In this document: positions 34,401-45,481 of the stretch, piece by piece
Layout: each line of letters opens with the position of its first letter
Numbering within the stretch: the first letter of the stretch is position 1
Assembly (NCBI RefSeq): GCF_000226115.1
Contig: NC_016459.1
Location: 2,155,501-2,219,500 of the forward strand
Direction of reading: 5' to 3'
Length of the DNA: 64,000 bases
Origin: Thermothielavioides terrestris NRRL 8126
Lineage: Eukaryota > Ascomycota > Sordariomycetes > Sordariales > Chaetomiaceae
The notes under the pieces: model-generated
The model's input: the letters and a program-made list of their open reading frames with translations, nothing else
What the model was told of the DNA's origin: nothing
Database searches by the model: none
Translations under genes and position numbers: made by a program

Positions 34401-34933
34401 CGATATTCCGCGTGCTGGCGACTTGGCAGTCGCTGAAGGCCTGTTTTACGGCCAACCACTGCCCACGAACCCGGCAGGGGGGACGAGGTTGCGAGGAGAT
34501 GCGAGCGCAGGCCATCAGTCTTGGCCGTCTTGGCTGGTTGACGCCTTCCTCTGCGGGCTAGGCAGTTCGTTGGTTGTGCTCGACGTTCAGAATCGAAGCC
34601 GCCCCGAGCAGGGGAGTTCCGCCGAGCTAGCAACCGACTGACAGCGCCAAGACGCGGGCTGGCTGCTGGAGGATGGAGAACCCCAGATTTACCTTGTTTG
34701 GACGGACAGGGACATCAGGCGGGCGGCAGGACTGGGGGGGAGGGTGTGATTGCATCGGTGCTGACTGTGAACTCCGTGCCACTGTAGCAACGGACGTATT
34801 TAGCTTCCACGGCAGCCCGCCTCGCAGGAAGCGGCTCACGGTCGACGCCTGGCAGTATCCATCCCCCCCCCTTCGCTGGCCTCTGATACTGCATCGTCAT
34901 CGTCTTGAAGCAGATCGGCCAACCACCGTCACG

Positions 34934-36820
34934 ATGCCGGTCATCAACGTAGGGACGTCGGCGGACCCCGTCGTCACCCGCCTGGTCGCGGAGGATAAGG
35001 TGGTGTGGTACAAGAAGCCGAACCTGCGGCGCATGTACATCTTCCTCTTCCTGTGCTGCATGGGCGTCGAGATGACCTCGGGCTTCGACTCGCAGCTCAT
35101 CAACACGCTGCAGTACGCCCCGACCTTCCACCAGTGTGCGTATCCGGCCCGTCTCCTTCGTTGACCGTTGACCCCCTGAGATCAGTAGTGAGTTCGTGAC
35201 GGCAACAGCTGACAATGCACAGACCTGGGCAATGGACGCAAGGATGCCAAAGGTAACTACGCCATCGAGCCGGGCCTGCTCGGCTTCGTCAACTCGTGCT
35301 ACCAGCTCGGGTCCATCTTCGCCGTTCCCCTGGCCCCGTGGTTCGCCCAGCGCTTCGGCCGGCGATGGTCCGTCATGCTCGGCTCGTGGGTCATGGTCGT
35401 TGGGGCCATTCTCCAGGGCTTTGCCCAGCACGGTAGGTCTCCCAGGTCGCTTTCTCTCTCCCTTTCGTCCCCCTGGGCTGGGACTTGGTCCACCTGCTGA
35501 CACCGGAATGCTGGGCAGTCGCCATGTACATCATCGCCCGCATGATCCTCGGCATGGGCATCCTGTTCTGCATCGTCTCGGGCGCCGCCCTGCTCGGCGA
35601 GCTGGGCCACCCCAAGGAGCGCGCCGTGCTGACGTCGCTGTTCAATTCTTCCTACTTCATCGGCCAGATCACTGCCTCGGCCATCGCGATCCGCACCCCC
35701 GACCTGCCCGGCAACTGGGCCTGGCGCGTGCCCTCGCTGCTCCAGATCTGCCCGTCGCTGCTGCAGATCTTCACCATCTTCTTGGTCCCGGAGTCACCGC
35801 GCTACCTGATCTCGCAGGACCGCGACGACGACGCCCGCGACGTGCTCGTCAAGTACCACGCCGAGGGCGACGCCAGCTCGCTGCTCGTGCAGGCCGAGAT
35901 GGTGCAGATCCGCGAGACCATCCACACGGAGAAGGAGGTGTCGCGCCAGTCCTGGTGGGAGCTGCTCCGGTCGGCCGGCATGCGCCGCCGCGTGCTCATC
36001 AGCATCTTCCTCGGCATCTTCACGCAGATGTCGGGCAACACGCTGCTGTCGTACTACTCGGGCAAGCTCTTCGACATGATGGGCTTCACCGCCGAGGACA
36101 CCAAGACGCGCATCAACCTGGCCAACGCCTGCTGGGGCTTCATCAACGCCACCACGCTCGCGCTCATCATCACGCGCTTCCGGCGCCGCGTCATGTTCAT
36201 GGTCTCGGCGACGAGCATGTGCCTGGTCTTCATCGCCATGACGGTCTCGCTGCAGCGCATCCAGGTGGCGCAGGACGCGGGCACGACCAACCAGGCGGCC
36301 GGCATCTCGGGCCTGTTCTGGTACTTTGCCTACTCGCCCTGCTACAACCTGGGCAACAACGCGCTCACGTACACGTACCTGGTCGAGCTGTGGCCCTACT
36401 CGCACCGCAGCCGCGGCATCGGCGTCCAGCAGATCTTCGGCAAGCTCGCCGGCTTCTTCTCCACCAACGTCAACTCCATCGCCCTCGACGCCATCAAGTG
36501 GATCTACCTGGCCATCTACTGCGGCTGGATCTTCTTCGAGCTGTGCATCGTCTACTGGCTGTACCCCGAGACCAGCGGCCGCACCCTCGAGGAGCTGGCC
36601 TTCCGTAAGTTACCCCCGATGATGCTCGTCATGATCATGATGACGCCTTTGCTGACCGGCTGTTCTTCTTCTTTTCTTCCCCGTTCCAACAGTGTTCGAG
36701 GACAGCAGCCTCAACGAGCGCACCGTGTCGGCCGTCGAGAAGCAGATCCACTACGGCGACGCCCACGATGTCAAGCACGACGAGGGCCAGCCCGTGGCCG
36801 AGGTCAAGAGCGTCGTGTAG
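34934..36820 (+). CDS. MFS sugar transporter (lactose/hexose-permease-like)
   Basis: Exons 34934-35135, 35223-35432, 35519-36604 and 36693-36820 give 541 aa; donors GTGCGT, GTAGGT and GTAAGT, acceptors CAG. Twelve hydrophobic segments and sugar-porter signatures are visible: GFDSQL in TM1, RFGRRWSVMLGS after TM2, YIIARMILGMG, PESPRYLI before the long cytoplasmic loop, the paired QQIFGK-type motif in the second half, and YPETSGRTLEEL after TM12. It should be a plasma-membrane proton-coupled sugar importer. Intron positions at CAC CAG T|AC and CAC G|TC restore conserved helices. The C-terminal cytosolic tail is acidic. Substrate cannot be fixed from sequence; lactose, cellobiose or a hexose is possible. 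No linked glycosidase gene indicates one. Confidence 0.93.
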
Positions 36821-37542
36821 GCTCGGGACAGGGACAGGGACAGGGAGGAGGACAACTCACGGATGGGAATGGCTGGCTTGGCGGTGCAGGAGCAGTTCAG
36901 CTGTGTGGACTGTGGAGCATACTTTCTGCGTGTGAATTCTCGTTGCTTATGGAGAATTGATTAATGTTTTGTTGACGGCACGCTCTGCTGCTTCGATCAC
37001 TGGGCACGATGACTTGAAATTATCGCCTCTGTCGCTCTGGCTGCGTCTCTTTGTCTTGGCCTGCTCGAGGGCTGTCTCAGCTCAGGCAATGTCACAAAGT
37101 GGTAGTCGCTCATACTGACGAAGCAGCGCTTGCCGAGGTGAAAATGCTAGGCCCTAAAGCTCTCGACTGGCCCGGGGCCTTGGTTATATTAGTTATGCGC
37201 ATAAGAGAGAGGGCCAAGTTCAAGAAGGCGCCGTGACCTTCGTCGGCTGTTATCAGTGATGCCAAGACAGCGCTGTTCTGACCGTCGTTGTCTCTCAAAG
37301 ACGGCGCAGCGTTGCTTTGTTCCTGGCTCCGAGCCATTGAATGGCCATGTCGAATACAAGCTCTATGTGGAGCATGTTCTGGTTTGCTTCTCAGATCCCC
37401 TCATGTACGCGCCGAAAGCGCTTACGTCCGGACGGCCTGAACGCAGGCCTTTCCCACCATGATGCATTGGAGATTGAGAAGGTTTCGAGACAAACGGAAA
37501 TGTCCCGTTGCGCCCTGGCGCTTGCTCCCTGGCTCATACGAA
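36821..37542. other. Convergent 3' intergenic region
   Basis: About 720 bp between the convergent transporter and HET-domain gene. It begins with a GGACAG tandem run (about 36825-36846). No supported gene. Confidence 0.5.
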
Positions 37543-39475
37543 CTACACGATCCGTACCCTCTGCTTCTCCTGACCGATCATGTCCTGAACTTCGCTCTCC
37601 GGTATGCGGAGCTTCTCAGCCAGCCCGACCCGGACCATTTCCTCCGAGTCCGGGGAGCTAGGCCGGACAACAAGTCCACAGAAGTCTTCGTCGATCGTCA
37701 GCATCGGAATGAGATAATACTTCCCATCTTCTTCCAGCTTGGTTCCCCAGTCTGGGTAGCATTCCAGCAGAGCCGAGCCGACCCGGAGGTCCCACCGTTT
37801 TGTGTTGCACCCTGCTAGCTTCCGCCCTCCTGGGTAAGCGCGGATGGCGGAGCACATCAATTCGACAAACCCGTCGTGAACTGGGCCGGTGGGCGAGGGA
37901 CCGGCCAGGGAGCATCCGGCATTGAGGACCTCGGGATACTCTTCGACGTTCTTACGCACTTTAAGCATAGAACCCCACAAGTTTGCGTGGTACGTCACGG
38001 GCTCATTGATCGACGCCCAGGACCAGGTCGGCCTCCGCCGGATGGTCTCAGAGGACGGCCTCGTGTCTACCCAGGGGTCTCGGTACCAGCACATATCCAG
38101 GATCAGCGTGTCCCTCCACAGGCCGGCGAGATACTCCTGCCCGGTGCGGCGCCGCATCTCTTCCGCCAACCCGCCGAACGCGGGCAGCTTATCCGTGGGG
38201 TAGGTCAGCGCGAGCGGCGAGTACTGCATAATCATGCGGCGCCAGATGTGCTGCGGAGTAAGCCCGCCGCGCGGCTGGTGCAGCGAGACCACGCCGTGGA
38301 AGTCCGCCTTGTCCACATCGGATGCCATGTACTCCGCCCCGCCGCACTCGCACCTACTGCCATCGCGGCACTCCCAGAGCATCTCCTGCCGGCCGAAGTG
38401 AAGCACCCGGGGCGCCAGCATACGCTCCTGGTACGTCCACGCTCGCGCCAACACGGGGAAGTCGACCGAGGCCTCCGAGGTCGCCGTGCGCGGGAAGTGG
38501 CGGACCTGGTGCACCGTGACGGGCCCAATACTGGCGCTGGCGCCGTCGTCCTCAGGAGGGAGGAAGAAGCCGGCATGGGCCGAGTCAGCCCAAGTCGGGG
38601 CCAGGGTGAGGTACGAGTGACGGTAGACGTCTACCATAGTGGCCGACTCGCGCTTCCAGTCGGCATCGTCGACGTCGTTCTGGATGATGCAGAGCGCGTC
38701 GATCCAGAGATAGCGGACCCCGAGTGCACGCGCAATCGTGATGGCATCGCGGAAGGTCCGCGGGAGTTCTTCAGGTTTGATGCCTTGCTTGTGGCGCTCG
38801 AAATTGTCCCGCGTGGTCTTGAGGAACTCAAGACGCCCCCAGCAGTACGAGAGACAGATGTAGCGGGCCATGTGGCCCTTCAGTTCGCGCAACCTGACGG
38901 CATCAGAAGAGCCGAGGCCTAGATCGAGAACCCGGGTTGGCAGCGGCGCCTCGGCAGCAGAACCGCAGTTCTGGTGTTCTTGGCTACACTCGGCCAGCCA
39001 GTCGCGGGCAAGTTCTATGACGGCAGGGAAACCCGCGGAAGTTGTAGAGAAATCGCCGGCAAGACCCCACGGATTCGGAGTGCCTATTTATGAGCGTAAA
39101 GATTGCTGTGAGCATACCTTGCCTAGCAATGCCATACGGGGGCAGCATTCAGGTGCAGGTGCTTCACTCACCATTGACACTGCATATAGTCATTGTGAGG
39201 CGAAACTCGAGTAGGCATTCGATAAAGAGGAAGGAAGCTTCCTGAGAGGACCTCAGAGAAACCCAAAGGATGAGATCCTCATCGTCTTGTTTCTCTGACA
39301 CGTTCAAATCAACAGCTCGTTGAAGGATGTCACAACCTGTGCAGAGTGGGCGACATTGGGCCGGTCGGATTTTTGCCCTACGGTTGAGGTTGAGGGTCGT
39401 CCACTGTTCGCAGAGGTTGAAGCGCGTGGAATCGAACAAATCTGGAGCCGGCAGGTCGGGCCCTGTCCTGTCCAT
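37543..39475 (-). CDS. HET-domain protein (heterokaryon-incompatibility type)
   Basis: Exons 39475-39172 and 39083-37543 (88-bp intron, GTGAGT..AATAG) give 614 aa. An N-terminal region (MDRTGPDLPAPDLFD, then CRPLCTGCDILQRAV) precedes the HET domain at about residues 165-330, with the hallmark blocks YICLSYCWG, LPRTFRDAITIARALGVRYLWIDALCII and later RAWTYQERMLAPRVLHF. HET domains mediate non-self recognition and programmed cell death on fusion of incompatible hyphae in filamentous ascomycetes. The C-terminal half has WSWASI and other residues typical of stand-alone HET proteins; no NACHT or WD repeats are fused. A start further upstream would need a non-ATG codon. Confidence 0.93.
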
Positions 39476-40510
39476 GGTCGATTCGCAGGATAAGAATCCC
39501 AGAGTCTCGCGAAGGCTTGCACCAAGCGTGCTTGAGGCGGGTGAAAGAAGGAAGTGAACTTGGTGCTGGTCCGCCAATCCTCTGCAGGCAACGTCGGCAA
39601 AGCTCAAGACTCGCCAGTGAGTTGTGAAGGAAGCCTTCCTCAGGGGCACTTACTACCCGAGGTAGGAGGCCGGGGGTTGTGACAAAACCTCGCGCATTAG
39701 CTGGACTGGGCGGGGCCATTCATTGCGGCTGAGCAACAAAAAGGGAAGAGACGAAGACTTCAGTTAGCCCTCCTTGGCCGCCCCGCCCACAAGAGCGTGC
39801 CATGGCCGGCGAGGCCCTCGGGCCTTCCGAGGCTTGACCGCTGAGGAACACTGGCAGTGGCGATTGGGTCGGGTTGAATTCATTTCAAGGTTGAGGTGGT
39901 TTGTGAGTGGTCGGATAAGGTAGTTCCTTGCCTGCCCTGAGCCTAGCCGAGAAGTGCATGAAATACCGGCGGGGTTGGCCAAGTTGCTCCTTCCCACACC
40001 GCGGGTTCACGAATAATGACCTAGCATCGGGCAAGTCATACCCGTGGGCTCTGAAGGATGCGGCACAGGCCACCAGGAAGAATGATGGATCTTACAGGTA
40101 AGTCAGGTAGGTACGGTAGGTAAATTTACCTCAGCACCAGAGTCGCACTTAGGCATCTCGGGCATCGAGACCACACTGAGAAGAATCAGCGCGCATTTCC
40201 ACCATCGTTTTTAGCTCTTACACAGAGAACACAGGACTGACCGAGATCACAGCACCGCAGAGAACAAAGGGGTCGGCCGTTCTGTAGCGCTCCAAGTGCA
40301 ATACGCTAACATCAACCAACCACAACAACAACCTAGGAAGGCCAAGGAACCAAAGCTGGACTCGCGGACAAGGACAAAACGCGCAAGAAAACTACAAGCA
40401 GGGAGATGGACATATCCACTGAGGCATATGAACTTGAACCAGACCGAACTGAACCAGAATATCCCAGCACTTCCACCTCCCGTCCAACCCACACGATGTC
40501 CGCGACGCGG
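39476..40510. other. Intergenic, about 1 kb
   Basis: Upstream of the HET gene and downstream of IRE1 on the same strand. Includes an AGGTAGGTACGGTAGG tract at about 40107. No supported gene. Confidence 0.45.
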
Positions 40511-43500
40511 CTACATACTCCAAGGCGGGACGGGCCGATAATACTCCCTGAAGCGATCCGTGTTCTCCCACCCGAGATCCCAGACGACATTCCAGCAGAC
40601 GATGAGCAGGTTGGGGAACCGGCGGCCCCAGAAGGCGAGGTAGCCGTCGGGCAGGGGGCCGACGGTACGCTTGAGCGAGTCGGGCATGTCCTCGTAGTGG
40701 TTGCGCTTGTTGCGCAGGGCGCGCAGCAGGTCGAGCAGGCGGGAGCCCGTGTACTTGCGCTGCTTGCCGAGGCTGTCGACGAACTCGCGCGGCAGGTGCT
40801 TGAGGAAGTCGCCGCGGACGACGGCCTCGGCGTGGGCCTCGAGGTGGGCGAGCGCCGGCGACGGCGGATCGCGCGGCTCCTTCTCGAAGTGGTCCGACAC
40901 GTCGCAGAGGAAGTTGAGGCGCACCTTGTAGCTCCAGAAGAACGGGTGCGCCATGACCTCGACCGCCGTGGGGCGGTCCTTGGGGTTGGCGCTGAGCATG
41001 CTGCCGATCAGGTCGCGCGCCTCGTAGGCGAAGTCGCCCAGCACGTCGAGCTGCTGCAGGCTGTAGATGCCCTTGCGGATGTTGACCTCGCGCATGAAGC
41101 GGTCCCCGCAGTCGAACGGGTGGTTGCCGCGCGTCAGCACGTAGTAGAAGACGAGCCCGAGCGAGAAGATGTCGATGGCGCGCGTCACCCGCCGGCTGTG
41201 CGGTCCCGGCCCCTCGGCGCCGACATGGCCCGAGCCCGACGCGCTGTGCAGGCTGGAGCCGGGATCGGTGAGCGCCATGGATGTGGAGCCCGGCGCGTCG
41301 TCGTCGATCAGGAGCTCCGGCGCGCGCCAGCCCGAGGTCCCTGCGGCGTGGGCGGTGGTGGCGCCAAACGACGACTGTCCGCCTTCCAGCTTCTTGCAGA
41401 GGCCAAAGTCCGACACGAGGATGCGAGGCCGGCCGTCCTTGCCCATGTTGACCAGGATGTTCTGCGGCTTGAGGTCGCGGTGGACGATGCGGAGACTGTG
41501 CAGGTGGCTCAGGCCGCTGGCGATCTGGTACAGCACGCCGGGCATGTCGCGCTCGCCCGCCCGCGCCAGCTCTCGATAGCAGTGGGGCTTTTGGACGATG
41601 TCGGCCAGCGATGCCTGACAAAGTTCCAGCGCGATGTAAAGGAACGAGGCGCGCTCTTGCTGGGCGAAGTAACGGATCACTGTGCCTTGTCAGCGGTGCG
41701 CCTCCTTGCTTCGTCGTGGCGGAGCCGACCTACCGTTGGGGTGATCATCGCTTTCACGCAACAGCCTCGTCTCCTGGCTGGCAATCTCGTTGAACTGGAC
41801 CAGCATCCGTTTGACGGCGACATCACGGCCGTCCCACTTCCCGGCGAAGACGATTGTGCCGTTGCTCCCGGTGCCCAACTGCTCGGCCTCGTTGACCTCG
41901 AGGCTGCCCATCTTGAGAATGTGGCCGGACACTTCGTCGGCAGCTCCGGGCATCGTGATGATGTCCGGCTCGAGCTTCGGCTCACGGACAAGGGTCTTTG
42001 CCTTGTTGACGACCTCCTCGACGGAATCCTGCGCCGGGTCATCGTCGCGAGACTGTGAAGTCTCCCGCCTGTCCTTGTTGCCTTTCCGATGCTTCACGCC
42101 TCCGCGACGACCCCTGTGCCCCTTCTTCTTCTTGGGAGGCTCCCCAGCCGCCGCGGCGTCGCCTCCTTCGGCTAATGGCCCATCATTTGTTTCCGGTGGA
42201 TCGGCGAAGGTCACAGTCGGCGACGGCTCCGGAGATGCCGACAGATTCGCTGGGCTTGGCTCATCGGGTGTTTTTTCAGGGTTTGCTTCGGTGGGGGCGG
42301 CCTCGGGCGTCACGACCTCTGCCTTTGGTTCTGTCGGCACAACAGCCACTGGAGCTTCCTCTCTCGGCTCCTCTCTCGGCGGCGCAATGGAGGGATTGAC
42401 CTCGATTTGCGGTGGGAGGACGTCAACCTTGCCCACCGATTTCCGGCCGAAGCTTCCAAGCCTGTCCTTGTAGAGAAACCAGAGAGTGACGAACATAAGA
42501 ACAATCGCAGCAGGATTGCTGACGAGATCGAACACTTTGAGCACAGCAAGTCCCGGCAGCCTTTTTGCCGTGTCGAGAATCCCGCTCGGCTCCGAGCGAG
42601 GTGAAGGGAGTAGCGGGGGCATCTCGCCCCCAGGCAGGCTGTCCGGTTCTGCCGGCTGACTAGGTGGCGCGTCCAGCAGATATTGGGCTGGGTCAACCGT
42701 CCCGAGCCTGTCAGGCAGCTGGTGCGTCCCGACCAAAACGCGCGACTTCTGTGCCTCGGTGAGCTTCTCCCAGGCGTCCCTGATCTCCCACCACTCGAGG
42801 CGATCGATGCGCGCCGGTGGGGCCGACAGAATCAGGGGGTAGCGGCTCCCCGAGAGGGCATACCAGCCTCCTTCCTCGGTCTGGTTGATGAAGACCTTTT
42901 CGCTGCGCAGTCGCAAGCTGTCCTGATCGCTGGCGGGAAGCGGGGGCTGGGGCAGCACGATCAGCTCCGGGTCCATGCCGGGTACGGTCCCGGAGCGGTG
43001 GAGGACGTCGAAGACGCGCGCAACGGGGGACGAGAGCGTCTTGGTGAACACGGGCCGCTCTTCGCTAAAGCGGCCATACTCGAAGCCATACACCTTGCCG
43101 TCGTGCTGGCCGGTGACGTAGCGGCTGTCTTTCGTGATGATGTTTTGTTGCATGAGGTCGTTGTCCTGCGTGTTGGGACCCCATTCCGAGTACTTCAGCA
43201 AGGCGATCGGGCGGCCGTCGGACCGGTGGATGCTGACGGTGTACTCGGTCCGTCCAAGCGTGATGGTGCGATCGTCGCTGCATTCCTCCTCGCGGTCCGC
43301 CAGGGCGTTCGGCTCAAAGCAGCTGGCCGACTCGACCTTGTTGACGTAACTGCCGGTGGAGCCAAATTGCTTGATCACGGTGCCGGTGGCGGCGTTCAGG
43401 GTGACCATGGTGGTCTTCTTGTCGCCGGTGTAGAGGACGCCGTTGGCCTTGTCGTCGTAAGGCGCGAGCTCCTCGACGACCTTCTTCATGGTCCAGGCCA

Positions 43501-44215
43501 TCTTGGCCAAGCCGGCGCCCCTTTCGTTGGGGCGCCAGAGATACAGCTCGCCATCGCGGGTGGGTTCGACGACCCAGATGTAGTGGTCGATGGGGTCGTA
43601 GTCGTCGTCGACGGTGGAGCTGTTGGCGCGGAAGTGAACGGTCTCGACCAAGGGGTGGTCAGCCTTGAAGTGCCAGCGTTCCTGGCCGGTCTTGCGGTCG
43701 CTGGCGTAGAGGTCTCCATCGACGGTCGCCAGAAGCACAAAGTCTTCCACTTCCCAGTCCTCCAGGCTCCGCGCAAGTTGCTGCGAGAGTCCGACCCCGG
43801 AAGAGGGGCCTCGGTAGTTGGATGGAGGAGGTGCTCGAACGGACAGGTCCGGAGCCAAAGCGTGGGCGCGCACATCGTCAGGAATGAAGTTGTTATTGCT
43901 GTTGTGGGGACGGGCGAGGTTCCGCAGACGAGCGTCGTCCGCCTCGACCTCCCGCGTGACGGTCGTCTTCCGGCGCTGATGGACGAGCGGAGTCTCGACC
44001 GACTGGTGCCCCGTCACGGCGGTGGCGGCGAGGTTCGGGGCGGCATGTTGGTCGTCTTGCGGCGACGACCTCTGCCGGTGGGCGGGCACGGGCGAGCGCT
44101 GGCGCTGATGCTGCTGCTGAGCATCGGCAAGCGGAAGCCAGGGCAGGAGGATCAGTGCGAATGCCAGCAGGTACTTGCGCTGGGGAGCGACATGGCCAGG
44201 CGGCCGTCGCAACAT
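40511..44215 (-). CDS. ire1: IRE1 ER-stress sensor kinase/endoribonuclease
   Basis: Exons 44215-41734 and 41679-40511 (54-bp intron, GTAGGT..CACAG) give 1216 aa. A signal peptide (LLAFALILLPWLPLADA) leads to a luminal beta-propeller-like sensor (VLLATVDGDLYASDRKTGQE, VVEPTRDGELYLW, GVLYTGDKK), then a transmembrane segment at about 565-585 (AAIVLMFVTLWFLY). A Pro/Ala/Glu linker with a basic KKKKGHRGRRGG patch precedes the kinase at about 770-1060: LGTGSNGTIVF glycine loop, VAVKRML lysine, HRDLKPQNIL, DFGLCKK and GTSGWRAPELL. The C-terminal KEN RNase domain has KQRKYTGSRLLDLLRALRNK and RNHYEDMP with the catalytic Arg/Asn/His positions retained. It senses unfolded ER protein and splices hacA/HAC1-type mRNA. 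Length and order are normal. Confidence 0.96.
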
Positions 44216-45310
44216 CTTGGGGACAACAATGCGGGCGACCCTGGAGACAGCTGGAGCTGAGTCAGGGCGATCACGTCAAGGGCAGGGTTGCTGGAGCGGA
44301 CGGCGGCATGGGCATCGGCGGAAGCGGGTGTGGGTTTGTGGAGAGGTACTGCGTTGCGTTGCGTTGCGTAGAAAGCGATCGACGACGGATTCTGGAGGTG
44401 CGAGAGGAGAGAATGTAGAAATGAAATGATGCAGGACACTTTCCGCCGGCGAACGATGCGGTCCACGGAATCTCGATGCACGACCCCGGATGGGTTGTGG
44501 TGGTGGCCGTGGAGGAGGAGAAGCGGGAAAAGGCCATGTGGTGGGAACAGCGAAGCAGGGCTGCGGGCGGATAAGAATGGAAACAGCTGGACGCTCTTGG
44601 CTGCCGGGTGGTTGGCGCTCGTGCGGCCAGGGGGTGGGCGGTGTCTGGCACAGCTAGGGAACGGGAGCGAAGTGGGGCGGCGGACAAGCGAAAGCATCCA
44701 GCCCCCCGTTTGCCAGGGCGTGGCCGCTTACGAGTGTAGTATACACTACTGAGGGACAAAGGCAGAGCACATCTGGGGACGGAGCCAGCGGCGACCTTGC
44801 CTTAGTTCGTCGGTCTTGGTGCCGGAAAAGGACGAAGAAATGGGTATACAGACCAATATGCTTCTTAAGGACACGCCGATAACCGACTTGCACGACACAA
44901 AATCGCGGTCGAAACCCGGACGCCTAGGTATCCATCTAGCAGCTGTGGACCCACTGTCCGCTGTGCCTGACTGCAAAAAAGCGGCTGATTGGACGAGGGC
45001 TCAGCATTTTGATGCCCACAACCCCGCCGTTTCAACTGCAGCTGCATCCATCACAGCCGACGGGAATCTTGCAACAGCCGCGCCGTTTCGAGATTTCCAG
45101 ATTCACAAGTACCTACCTGAGGACTTTCTACTCGATTCCCCTTTTACATAGTAATCGCGCCTATTGTATGCGACCCTAAGCTGTCAATTGTCAGACTCGG
45201 TGGCACGCTCTCTGATGTCCCCATTCCCATCTTTTTCCGCCCCTTGGACCGTCTTGTTCTCTGTGCCACGCCATCCGAAGTCAAGCGGCGGATGTTCCGA
45301 GGTTATGGTT
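44216..45310. promoter_or_regulatory. Upstream region of IRE1, to the transposon edge
   Basis: About 1.1 kb containing the IRE1 5' UTR and promoter. A GTTGCGTTGCGTTGCG triplet repeat lies near 44350. Frames on both strands at 44152-44759 look non-coding. The left terminal inverted repeat of the DNA transposon begins at 45311, so the element sits about 1.1 kb upstream of the IRE1 start. Confidence 0.45.
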
Positions 45311-45368
45311 GACCTGACCGGACCCCCCCCCTGTTGACCTGACCGGCAGGGGTGGAGCTGACCTGACC
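45311..45368 (+). repeat. Left terminal inverted repeat
   Basis: Begins GACCTGACCGGACC, then a run of nine C, TGTTGACCTGACCGG, and ends GCTGACCTGACC. It pairs with 58999-59055. Unlike the interior it is GC-rich and barely mutated. Confidence 0.85.
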
Positions 45369-45481
45369 TGACCCATATACTATATTTGCCCTACCCACCC
45401 AAGTGCTCAATTTTCCTAAATGCCGTATTGTCCTCCTCTTCCTTTTTCCACCTTCTTTCTACTTGTTTATACCGAAGTTTG

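Larger units (their letters stand above)
30401..34933. other. Gene-poor 4.5 kb region
   Basis: Only one weak coding candidate (31158-31472, minus) is listed here. The 31600-31930 part is clearly A+T-richer than its surroundings. Other frames (33236-33989 and 34220-34641, both strands) overlap each other and resemble no family. A GTAG microsatellite lies at 31319-31351. The last few hundred bases should be the transporter promoter. Confidence 0.45.

Noticed and set aside
33236..34641. Overlapping 130-175-aa frames on both strands
   Set aside because: They overlap each other, have no shared splice sites or domain features, and resemble random GC-rich open frames.
40406..42058. 550-aa plus-strand frame
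   Set aside because: Antisense shadow of the IRE1 kinase/RNase region; the minus strand has every catalytic motif.
42683..44260. 525-aa plus-strand frame
   Set aside because: It is antisense to the IRE1 luminal domain, repetitive in Val/Gly/Asp/Leu as expected from complementing GC-rich codons, and has no family motif.
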